Assembly (NCBI GenBank): GCA_947177495.1
Contig: CAMWUS010000017.1
Coordinates: 1 to 13,362 of the forward strand
DNA from: an uncultured Clostridia bacterium
GTDB taxonomy: Bacteria; Bacillota; Clostridia; Christensenellales; Borkfalkiaceae
DNA length: 13,362 bases
Direction of reading: 5' to 3'
The position numbers and the translations under genes were made by a program. The notes beneath the pieces are model-generated. The model was not told the origin of the DNA. It ran no database searches and was given only the letters and a program-made list of their open reading frames with translations. Shown here one piece after another: positions 1-6,549 of this stretch. Position 1 is the first letter of the stretch. Each line of letters begins with the position of its first letter.

Positions 1-640
1 CGGCGGGATCGGGCGCCTGCCCCAACAGCTTGGAGCTCGCCTCCCGCACGATTTGAACGCCCTGCCATACGATGAAAATGGCGACTGCAAGTCCTGCATA
101 GCCGTCCGCGGCAACGTTACCGAAACGGGCAATCAATAGCCCTGCGACGACGGCAAGCGTTGCGATACAGTCGCACAGGCTGTCCATCGCCGCCGCGCGC
201 AACGTGTCCGCGCCCTCCCTCTTCGCCGCATAGCGGTAGAGGAAAAACATAAACGCTTTAACGCACACCGAAACGCCGAGCAATACGTAAATTCCCCAAA
301 ATGCCTCGGGGAGCGCGCCCGCAATCATCTTTTCAATGGATTCGCGAAGCAGCTCCACGGCAAGCAGCAGCACGAAAAAACCGATGAGCATGGAAGCGAC
401 GTATTCCGCACGCTGATGCCCGTAGGGGTGTTCCTTATCGGCGGGCTTGTTGCTGATGCGCAGGGACACGAGCGACACCGTTCCGCTTCCGCAATCGCTT
501 AAATTGTTCACGCCGTCCGCAAGAAGGGATACAAGCCCGAACAAAAGCCCGAATGTAATTTTGAGCGCGGCGAGCGCGGCGTTGAGCGCAATTCCCACGG
601 CGCTTGCGATTTGCCCCCGCTTTGTCTGTCTTTGTTCCAT
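1..640 (-). CDS. CDF-family cation efflux protein, Mn-type, 3' end beyond window
   Basis: Cation diffusion facilitators export divalent metals from the cytoplasm in exchange for protons. The reading frame is open from an ATG at 640 to the window edge (213 residues), covering the transmembrane domain; the C-terminal cytoplasmic domain lies outside. Residues 71-80 (HPYGHQRAEY) are a classic CDF motif. Aligned by eye to E. coli YiiP, the transport-site ligands fall at N45 and D49 (TM2) and D153 and D157 (TM5). Zinc CDFs have His at the third position; an N-D/D-D set is known from manganese exporters such as pneumococcal MntE, so I infer Mn2+ as the substrate. There is no Shine-Dalgarno sequence before the ATG, and a promoter ends 7 bp from it (see that entry). 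It is divergent from mazF. Family is certain; metal specificity is inferred. Confidence 0.93.
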   Translation of the reverse strand, partial: MEQRQTKRGQIASAVGIALNAALAALKITFGLLFGLVSLLADGVNNLSDCGSGTVSLVSLRISNKPADKEHPYGHQRAEYVASMLIGFFVLLLAVELLRESIEKMIAGALPEAFWGIYVLLGVSVCVKAFMFFLYRYAAKREGADTLRAAAMDSLCDCIATLAVVAGLLIARFGNVAADGYAGLAVAIFIVWQGVQIVREASSKLLGQAPDPA

Positions 641-646
641 AGTACC

Positions 647-675
647 ATTATACACGCTTTTTTTGCGTTTGTCAC
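647..675 (-). promoter_or_regulatory. SigA-type promoter of the CDF gene, leaderless geometry
   Basis: On the minus strand GTGACA (670-675), a 17-bp spacer and a perfect TATAAT (647-652) precede the CDF gene. Only GGTACT separates the -10 box from the ATG at 640, so the expected start of transcription coincides with the start codon. The spacer carries a small inverted repeat, ACGC-N7-GCGT, that could be an operator. Box match is direct observation; leaderless transcription is inference. Confidence 0.7.
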
Positions 676-693
676 GCATTGCAATCGTATAAT
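663..693 (+). promoter_or_regulatory. possible mazF promoter
   Basis: A perfect -10 hexamer TATAAT lies at 688-693 on the plus strand. The -35 side is poor: TTGCGT at 663-668 is 19 bp away and TTGTCA at 669-674 is only 13 bp away. If used, this promoter interleaves with the divergent CDF promoter and gives mazF a leader of about 90 nt that contains the hairpin at 725-775. Confidence 0.35.
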
Positions 694-724
694 ATCTTCT
701 CCGTTTGGATATACTCAGCATACG

Positions 725-775
725 GTGAGCAAAAAAAGTCCCCGTTACATAAACTGATAGCGGAGGACTGCTCAC
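725..775 (+). promoter_or_regulatory. hairpin in the mazF leader
   Basis: GTGAGC (725-730) pairs with GCTCAC (770-775). After a six-A bulge, AGTCC (737-741) pairs with GGACT (765-769), and CCG (742-744) pairs with CGG (761-763) across one bulged A. The loop is 16 nt. The structure ends just before the mazF ribosome binding site (AAGAGG, 778-783) and buries a second purine-rich CGGAGG. There is no T tract, so it is not a normal terminator. A role in limiting toxin translation or in RNA stability is inference. Confidence 0.5.
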
Positions 776-791
776 AAAAGAGGATATCGTT

Positions 792-1151
792 ATGGTTGTA
801 AAACGCGGTGAATTATATTATGCGGATCTTTCCCCCGTAGTGGGAAGCGAACAGGGCGGCGTACGCCCCGTTCTGGTTGTACAAAACGACACGGGAAATA
901 AATATTCCCCCACCGTGATTGCCGCCGCCGTGACGAGTAAGATCCACAAGGCGAAGCTCCCCACGCACATCGAATTGCCGCAGGCGTTCGGGCTTGCGAA
1001 AGACAGCGTAATTCTGTTGGAGCAAATCCGAACGATAGACAAAAAGCGGCTGATGTCCCGCATCGGCGAGCTGCCGCCTTCTACCATGTCCCGCGTGAAC
1101 CGCGCAATTCTTATCAGCCTCGGCTTCGACGGCAACACTTACCGCGCTTGA
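792..1151 (+). CDS. mazF: MazF/EndoA-type mRNA interferase toxin, solitary
   Basis: MazF cleaves single-stranded RNA at a short sequence and arrests growth when its antitoxin is lost. The 119-residue product resembles Bacillus subtilis EndoA (MazF) along its length: the opening VKRG(E)-Y-ADLSP, GSEQGGVRPVLVVQN, and DSVILLEQIRTIDK-RL near residues 71-86. The catalytic residues known for EndoA are present at the same numbers, R25 in GGVRP and T48 after IAAAV. The ATG at 792 has AAGAGG eight bases upstream. It is the only plus-strand protein gene here. In Bacillus the antitoxin gene (ndoAI) lies directly upstream; here the upstream 150 bp has no reading frame for one and the next gene is a divergent CDF exporter, so this copy has no adjacent antitoxin. 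The stop codon is inside its terminator. Confidence 0.95.
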   Translation: MVVKRGELYYADLSPVVGSEQGGVRPVLVVQNDTGNKYSPTVIAAAVTSKIHKAKLPTHIELPQAFGLAKDSVILLEQIRTIDKKRLMSRIGELPPSTMSRVNRAILISLGFDGNTYRA

Positions 1152-1166
1152 TGCGCGGTATTTTTT
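1141..1166 (+). terminator. intrinsic terminator of mazF
   Basis: ACCGCGC (1141-1147) and GCGCGGT (1153-1159) form a 7-bp GC-rich stem with a five-base loop, followed by A and six T. The mazF stop codon (TGA, 1149-1151) is in the loop. The convergent clc gene stops at 1165; in its direction the same stem has no T tract, so termination of clc here is uncertain. Confidence 0.85.
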
Positions 1167-2820
1167 ATTGCGGTTCTTGCGCCTCGGCGTGCTCTTCTTG
1201 CGGCTGTTCTTTCTCCTCTTCCACGAGCTCGCCCACGGCGGTAACGAGGAGACTCAGGAAGTCCTCTTCGTCCGCTGTTTCGCCCGTCACGGTGAGAATG
1301 TCCCCTTCCATGAGAACGCTGTTTCCGTCGGGCACGGTGTTCTTGCCCAAGTGCTCTAACACGGTAATGCGTGCGCCCGCAGGCCACAACACGTCGCGCA
1401 CCGCGCGCTCCTTGGCAAGACTGCCCGCCTTGACGCGCAGACGAACGCAAACGCTGTGGCGCACCGCCGTCTCCTCGCTCTCTTCGAGCATATCGTCAAG
1501 CAGCATGTCGTACAGAGGTTTGGTATGGAAAATGCCGCCGAGCACGTAGCCCACCGCAACCCCGATGATGGCGGGGAGCAAATATGTAAAGCTCCAAGTG
1601 AGCTCCATCGTCATGACAATGCCCGTGATGGGCGCTTTCACCGCCGCGGTGAAGAAGACCGCCATGCAAATGACCACGAGCGTATCGCGGTAAGCGACGT
1701 CCATACCCATGACCACGAACAGCTCGCTCATGAGTGCGCCGATACCTGCGCCGACTGCAATCATGGGAACAAATATCCCGCAAGGCAGTTCCGCGCCCGC
1801 GTTGACGGCAGTCGCGATAAGCCGTAAAACGATGATAATGAGAAGCGTTGCCCAAAGCGGCGAAGAGAACACGCGTTCCACGCCCTCGGACGCGCTCCCG
1901 AGCGAATCGATAAATTCGTGCCCGCCGCCGATTGCCCCGCCGGTGATCAGCCCGAACACGCCCGCGAGCAGGAACGGTACCGTCATTTTGCCCATCCCTT
2001 TCCAAAGGGTGAATTTTTTAAACAGACGCTTGAAGAGAACCAACAGATAGTAAAAGCCGACCGCCGCCAATGAACAGACGACTGCGGCGGCGAATGCGTA
2101 TAAGTAAAAAAGCGGATCGTTCGCATTCGCGTTAAATACAAAGGTGGAGAATGCCGCGCCCGTGCTCAGCCCCAAAAAGGGAGCAAGCAGGTTGCGCGTA
2201 ATAAGCGCAATGATGACCGACGAAAAGGCGCAGGTGAACACCTCGGGCGTGAAGCGTTTGTGCGCTTCCTCAAAGGCGAACGCCATACCCGTGAGCGGTG
2301 CGTTGGACGCGACCGCAAGCCCCGCGCAAGCTCCGCCCGTAATTTGATAGCGGCGCACGGTTGCGTTGCGCTTTAACGCGTTGCTTACCCCGTACCCGCA
2401 TGCGCCGCCCATGGCGACGCTCGGACCTTCGCCACCCGACGCAAGCCCCATGAAAACGCAGAAGAGAGAGGACGCGAACATGGCGGGAAGTATTTGGTAC
2501 CACTTGTAACGAACGACGCCGCGCGCCGCCCCTTCCGTTAAGGGAATGCCGTTGCCGCGAATCATGGGAAGAAAGCGGAGAACTCCGCCGATGACGATTC
2601 CCCCTGCAGCGAGCGCCAAAAAGAGCAACGGGATAAACGCGGGGTTGTTGCGGAAGAAGCCGTAACCGTAGTCCCCGTGCGTAAATTCCTCTATGAGATT
2701 ATCGAGCGCGGCGTACAGCGTGGCAACAAGCCCGACGGATAACCCCGTCAGCCCGCCGACGAGCACGATTTGTAGCCCATAATTGAGTTTTACGGTAATT
2801 TTGTTTTTGCTTTTTTTCAT
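1165..2820 (-). CDS. ClC-family chloride transporter with C-terminal RCK-C (TrkA-C) domain
   Basis: ClC proteins move chloride across the inner membrane, many bacterial ones as 2 Cl-/1 H+ antiporters. The 551 residues contain the family's selectivity segments: GNGIP (89-93), GGEGP (129-133, gating glutamate E131), GIFVP (348-352) and KPLY (434-437, pore tyrosine Y437). E184/E185 align with the internal proton-glutamate region of E. coli CLC-ec1, which favours an antiporter. Two deviations stand out: the usual GSGIP serine is Asn90, and the usual Arg/Lys of G(R/K)EGP is Gly130. Residues about 455-530 look like a TrkA-C/RCK-C ligand-binding domain, followed by a Glu/Gln-rich tail. The start at 2820 has no strong ribosome binding site. 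Repeat A occupies the whole upstream gap, and I see no clear promoter in it, so read-through from the ABC genes is possible. Confidence 0.93.
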   Translation of the reverse strand: MKKSKNKITVKLNYGLQIVLVGGLTGLSVGLVATLYAALDNLIEEFTHGDYGYGFFRNNPAFIPLLFLALAAGGIVIGGVLRFLPMIRGNGIPLTEGAARGVVRYKWYQILPAMFASSLFCVFMGLASGGEGPSVAMGGACGYGVSNALKRNATVRRYQITGGACAGLAVASNAPLTGMAFAFEEAHKRFTPEVFTCAFSSVIIALITRNLLAPFLGLSTGAAFSTFVFNANANDPLFYLYAFAAAVVCSLAAVGFYYLLVLFKRLFKKFTLWKGMGKMTVPFLLAGVFGLITGGAIGGGHEFIDSLGSASEGVERVFSSPLWATLLIIIVLRLIATAVNAGAELPCGIFVPMIAVGAGIGALMSELFVVMGMDVAYRDTLVVICMAVFFTAAVKAPITGIVMTMELTWSFTYLLPAIIGVAVGYVLGGIFHTKPLYDMLLDDMLEESEETAVRHSVCVRLRVKAGSLAKERAVRDVLWPAGARITVLEHLGKNTVPDGNSVLMEGDILTVTGETADEEDFLSLLVTAVGELVEEEKEQPQEEHAEAQEPQ

Positions 2821-2843
2821 GGTCTTTTTATTTAAGTCTCTTC

Positions 2844-3012
2844 GTTACAATTACTTGTGCGAGGAGGGTTGCCCTCCGCTGCGCGACACAATTTGCCACA
2901 TACCTGAGGCTTAGTGACGGAAGATAGTCGTGTGCAGTGCTCCACTGACAAAGAGAAAACAACAAGGTTAGTAGCTCACGAAATTTTCTTGCTTGCAAGA
3001 AAATTTCGTGAA
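2844..3012 (-). repeat. mosaic intergenic repeat, copy A (short form)
   Basis: Read on the minus strand, this starts with TTCACG two bases after the stop codon of the ABC gene. It opens with a perfect 16-bp palindrome (arms 2976-2991 and 2996-3011, four-base loop). Next comes the central block shared with copies B and D (GAGCTACT, TTGTTGTTTTCTCT, GTGGAGC, GTCACTAAGC, GGCAAATTGTGTC). Then follows a short GGAGGG/CCCTCC hairpin (2863-2877). The CCTCCTCGC ... ATTGTAAC tail is shared with B and C. It lacks the two long hairpins of B and C. It fills the gap before clc. Confidence 0.85.
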
Positions 3013-3014
3013 TA

Positions 3015-4760
3015 TCACTCGGCAAATTGCGCCTCGTAGAGATCTCGATAGAAGCCGCCCTTTTCGAGAAGTTCTTTATGCGTGCCCTGTTCTATAATTT
3101 TGCCCGCCTTCATGACAAGGATGGTGTCCGCCGTTTGAATGGTGGACAAGCGGTGTGCGACGACGAAACAAGTCCTGCCCTGCATGAGGCGCGCGAACGC
3201 GTCCTGCACCTTGTGTTCGGTGCGCGTATCGATATTGCTCGTCGCTTCGTCCAAGATGAGCATGGGCGGGCGGCAGAGCATAATGCGGGCGATACACAGG
3301 AGCTGGCGTTGCCCTTGCGACAGGCTGCCCTCGCTTCCGATCACCGTATCGTAACCCTTGGGTAAACGCGTGATAAACGAATGCGCGTGCGCCGCTTTTG
3401 CCGCCGCTATCATTTCCTCTTCCGTGCAATCGGGGCGACCCATGCACAGGTTTTCCCGCACGGTAGCCGCTTTCAGCCATGTTTCCTGCAACACCATGCC
3501 GTAGTTTTTACGCAACGATGCGCGGGAGAGTTTGCGTACGTCCTTCCCATCTACGCACACGCTCCCCTCGTCTACGTCGTAGAAGCGCATGAGCAAATTG
3601 ATGAGCGTGGTTTTTCCGCAACCCGTAGGGCCGACGATAGCAACGCGCTTGCCCGCGGGAGCTTCTACGTTCAAGTCGCGAATGAGCTCGCGCTCCTTAT
3701 CGTAGGAGAACGCGACGTCCGTTAACGTCACTCTACCCTCGGCGGTGCCGAGCGTTTCCGTTCCGTCCGCCACCTCTTCCTCCTCGTGCAAAAGCGCGAA
3801 GATACGCGCCGCGCAAGCGAGCGAGTTTTGGAACTCGGTAATCACTTCGGATATCTCGTTAAAGGGCTTAGTGTATTGGTTGGAATAGGACAGGAAGGTG
3901 GTCAAATTTCCCACGGTAAACGTGAGCGGGTTGGCGATAGCGAACAGCGCGCCCGACAGCGCAACCGCCGCGTAGACGACGGAGTTGACGAACCGCGTAA
4001 CGGGGTTGGTGGTAGACGAAAAGAACACCGCGCGCAAAGAGCATTTTTTCATGCGACCGTTGATTTCGTCGAACGTCTCCTCGTTCTCGTCCTCGTGCGT
4101 GTACGCCTTTACCACTTTCAAATTGCCGATCATCTCGTCGATGAACGCGGTCTGTTCGGCGCGCACTTCCGACTGCTTCTTGAACATAGTATATGTGCGC
4201 TTTGCGATAAAGCGCGAACAGAACAGCGACAGCGGCGTGATGACAAACACGACGAGCGCGATTTCCCAACGCATGACGAGCATGATAGCGAGCACGCCCC
4301 CAATGGTGGAAAGCCCCGTAAAGAGCTGCGTGAAGCCGAGCAGTAGCCCGTCGGCAAACTGTTCCGCATCGCTTACGATAACACCCGAAATGTCGCCGTA
4401 GGCGCGGGTATCGAGGTAAGAAAGCGGAAGCTTTTGCAGTTTGCGGAAAGCGTCTCTGCGGACGTCGGCAAGCACCTTGTAGGCAATGTGATTGTTGCAC
4501 AAACTCATGCCCCACTGCCCGAACGCCGCCGCCCCGATGCACACGGCAATCACGATAAACAGGTCGTAAAGTTTGGTGTAGTCGACGTCTCCCGCGCCCT
4601 TGATTAAGTCGATTGCTTCGCCCACAAAATAGGGCACGGCAAGCTGTCCCGCAACCGTGCAGAGCGCAAGCAAAATCGTGCAGATAAGCAGGGGCATGTA
4701 CGGTTTTAAATAACGGAGAATGCCTTTGAACGTTCCCGAAGAAGGTTGCTTATTCTTCAT
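3015..4760 (-). CDS. ABC exporter half-transporter, canonical ATP-site subunit
   Basis: A 581-residue fusion of a six-helix exporter membrane domain (about 20-320) and an ATPase domain (about 340-575). Walker A is GPTGCGKT (377-384), the Q-loop Gln425, the signature LSQGQ (480-484), Walker B MLILDE with catalytic Glu505, and the H-loop His536 in VVAHR. All residues for hydrolysis are present. The pattern, including the LSQGQ signature, is that of the active partner in heterodimeric exporters such as TM288 or BmrD/YheH. The start at 4760 follows AAGGAGG at good spacing; an in-frame start at 4844 would add 28 residues with no membrane segment and lies inside the upstream gene. The ATG overlaps the upstream gene's end by 11 bp, so translation is probably coupled. 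The substrate (drug, lipid or peptide) cannot be read from sequence. Confidence 0.93.
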   Translation of the reverse strand: MKNKQPSSGTFKGILRYLKPYMPLLICTILLALCTVAGQLAVPYFVGEAIDLIKGAGDVDYTKLYDLFIVIAVCIGAAAFGQWGMSLCNNHIAYKVLADVRRDAFRKLQKLPLSYLDTRAYGDISGVIVSDAEQFADGLLLGFTQLFTGLSTIGGVLAIMLVMRWEIALVVFVITPLSLFCSRFIAKRTYTMFKKQSEVRAEQTAFIDEMIGNLKVVKAYTHEDENEETFDEINGRMKKCSLRAVFFSSTTNPVTRFVNSVVYAAVALSGALFAIANPLTFTVGNLTTFLSYSNQYTKPFNEISEVITEFQNSLACAARIFALLHEEEEVADGTETLGTAEGRVTLTDVAFSYDKERELIRDLNVEAPAGKRVAIVGPTGCGKTTLINLLMRFYDVDEGSVCVDGKDVRKLSRASLRKNYGMVLQETWLKAATVRENLCMGRPDCTEEEMIAAAKAAHAHSFITRLPKGYDTVIGSEGSLSQGQRQLLCIARIMLCRPPMLILDEATSNIDTRTEHKVQDAFARLMQGRTCFVVAHRLSTIQTADTILVMKAGKIIEQGTHKELLEKGGFYRDLYEAQFAE

Positions 4761-6483
4761 CGTCCACACCTCCTTTTTCTTCCCGCCGCTCCTGCGAATT
4801 GAAAATTTCTTGATACACGGAGCAGGAAGAGAGCAGCTCCTCATGCGTGCCGATGCCCACCGCCTTGCCGTCGTCGAGCACGATAATTTTATCGGCGTGG
4901 CGAACGGACGAAGCGCGTTGAGAAACGATGAACACGGTACAGCCCACCGTTTTAAGCGCGGCGCGAAGCTTTGCGTCCGTCGCGTAATCGAGTGCGGACG
5001 ACGAATCGTCTAAGATTAGTATTTCAGGCTTGCGCACGAGCGCGCGGGCAATGGTGAGCCGTTGCCGCTGACCGCCCGAGAGGTTTTTCCCCTCTTGCGC
5101 AATTTCGCCGTCTAAGCCGCCTTTCGCCTCCGCAACGTCCTCCGCCTGTGCGATTTTGAGTGCGAAAAGCAAATCCTCTTCGCTTGCATTTCCCGCCCCC
5201 CACAGGAGGTTGGAACGAATAGTGCCTTGGAAGAGCACGGCGCGCTGAGGGACGATTGCCACCCGCTCCCGAAGCGTTTCCGCAGGCATCGCGCCCACCT
5301 TTACGCCGTTTACGCGGACGTCGCCAACGCTTGCCTCGTAAAAGCGGGGAATGAGTTGCACGAGCGTGCTCTTGCCCGAGCCCGTGCCGCCGAGTACGCC
5401 CACCGTTTCGCCCTGTTTTACGGCAAAAGAAATATCCGACAGGGCGGGCGCGCCGCCGCCTGCATAGGTGAAGCTCACACCGTCGAAAAGTACCGCGCTA
5501 TCACCCACGGGCTTATCGTCCTCCGTCGTGACGGACGGTTCGCCCTCGTCGTTTAAAACCTCGGCGAGCCGCTTCTGACAGGAAACGGCTTTGGTAACGG
5601 TAAACACGTAATTTGCGAGTTTAATGAGCTCCACCAAAATAATGGAGAGATAGCTGTATAACGCGATGACGTCGCCCTGCTCGATCGCCCCGCCGTCCAC
5701 GCGGAGCGCGCCCACGAACACAAGCGCGATGACCGCAACGTTTACAAGCACGTAGGTGACGGGATTCATGAGAGCGGAAACAAAACCCGATTTTTGCTGT
5801 TTTTTGCACAGCTCGCGGTTGCGAACGTCGAACTCCGAAACTTCCGATTGCTCCTTGCAAAACGCACGGATAACGCGTACGCCCGTTAAGTTTTCGCGGG
5901 TGGAAGCGTACACTCTGTCGAGCTTGCTCTGCACTTTTTTATACAGCGGAATGCCCGCCGCCATGACCGCGATAATCACCGCAACAAGCAGGGGCAACAC
6001 GGCGACGAACACGAGCGCCGTTTGCACGTCCTTTACGAACGCCATTGCCGTTGCGCCGAACACGATGATGGGCGAGCGGAGCAACAGACGGAGCGTCATG
6101 TTTACGCCCGTTTGCACTTGGTTGACGTCGCTCGTCATGCGCGTGATCATGGCGGAGGTGCCCGTCTTGTCGATTTGCGAATAGGAGAAAGATTGAAGCT
6201 TGCGGAAAAGTCGGCTCCTCAGTTCCGCGGAAGTGCCCACCGCCGCCCGCGCCGCGAAGTACTGCGCCGTAAGCGAAAAGGCAAGCCCGAGCACGCCGAA
6301 GCCGACAAGAATGAGACAGCCGTAGTAAATATAACTTTTATCCGCGCCGTTAATGCCCTTGTTGACAATAACCGCCACCACGAGGGGCACGATGAGCTCC
6401 ATGCACGCTTCGAACAGTTTGAAAAGAGGCGCCAAAATCGCCTCTTTTTTATAGGTTTTTAAACAAGAAAATAAGTGTTTCAA
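4750..6483 (-). CDS. ABC exporter half-transporter, degenerate ATP-site subunit
   Basis: A 577-residue exporter subunit with membrane domain (about 15-305) and ATPase domain (about 330-560). Walker A is GGTGSGKS (365-372), the Q-loop Gln413, and the signature a perfect LSGGQ (468-472). Two hydrolysis residues are changed: Walker B reads LILDD, so the catalytic Glu is Asp493, and the H-loop reads VSQR, so His is Gln522. This is the usual asymmetry of heterodimeric exporters (TM287, BmrC/YheI): its intact signature completes the active site of the downstream partner. The start is a TTG at 6483 (TTG AAA CAC) preceded by GTGAGG about 7 bases upstream. It has its own promoter inside the end of the antiporter gene. 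The last codons overlap the next gene. Confident in family and pairing, not in substrate. Confidence 0.93.
   Translation of the reverse strand: MKHLFSCLKTYKKEAILAPLFKLFEACMELIVPLVVAVIVNKGINGADKSYIYYGCLILVGFGVLGLAFSLTAQYFAARAAVGTSAELRSRLFRKLQSFSYSQIDKTGTSAMITRMTSDVNQVQTGVNMTLRLLLRSPIIVFGATAMAFVKDVQTALVFVAVLPLLVAVIIAVMAAGIPLYKKVQSKLDRVYASTRENLTGVRVIRAFCKEQSEVSEFDVRNRELCKKQQKSGFVSALMNPVTYVLVNVAVIALVFVGALRVDGGAIEQGDVIALYSYLSIILVELIKLANYVFTVTKAVSCQKRLAEVLNDEGEPSVTTEDDKPVGDSAVLFDGVSFTYAGGGAPALSDISFAVKQGETVGVLGGTGSGKSTLVQLIPRFYEASVGDVRVNGVKVGAMPAETLRERVAIVPQRAVLFQGTIRSNLLWGAGNASEEDLLFALKIAQAEDVAEAKGGLDGEIAQEGKNLSGGQRQRLTIARALVRKPEILILDDSSSALDYATDAKLRAALKTVGCTVFIVSQRASSVRHADKIIVLDDGKAVGIGTHEELLSSCSVYQEIFNSQERREEKGGVDDEE
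6422..6450. other. terminator-like hairpin inside the start of the ABC gene
   Basis: AAAAGAGGCG (6422-6431) and CGCCTCTTTT (6439-6448) form a perfect 10-bp stem with a seven-base loop, within codons 12-21 of the 577-residue ABC subunit. Six T follow on the plus strand (6445-6450), so it would stop antisense transcription best. On the sense strand the T run is only four and lies within the stem. It could attenuate the ABC operon or be a chance result of the KEAILAPLF coding. Confidence 0.4.
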
Positions 6484-6520
6484 AATAACCTCACACGATG
6501 TTCAAAGTGACGGTAGCTCG

Positions 6521-6549
6521 ATTATACCAAGAAAAGATAGATGTAATAA
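6521..6549 (-). promoter_or_regulatory. promoter of the ABC exporter operon
   Basis: On the minus strand an extended -10 box, TGG TATAAT, lies at 6521-6529 with the hexamer at 6521-6526. The -35 position 17 bp away (6544-6549) is a weak TTATTA, which the extended -10 can offset. It overlaps the stop codon of the antiporter gene and gives a leader of about 30 nt. Confidence 0.6.

Noticed and set aside
818..1138. Minus-strand frame antisense to mazF as a possible antitoxin
   Set aside because: It is a shadow of mazF codon use, with no ribosome binding site and no resemblance to MazE or EndoAI.
2976..3011. Long palindrome after the ABC genes as an intrinsic terminator
   Set aside because: It has no T tract on either strand and is the 5' module of the repeat family, present also at 11223 and 12180.
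2828..3025. Minus-strand 65-codon frame before clc
   Set aside because: It lies entirely in repeat copy A, reads through the palindrome, and has no ribosome binding site or protein-like pattern.
3868..4542. Long alternative frames opposite or within the ABC, ClC and cls genes
   Set aside because: They are rich in Arg, His and Gly with no domains, as expected for out-of-frame readings of GC-biased genes.
4761..4844. Upstream start at 4844 for the second ABC subunit
   Set aside because: It would overlap the first subunit by 95 bp, and the ATG at 4760 has an ideal AAGGAGG.
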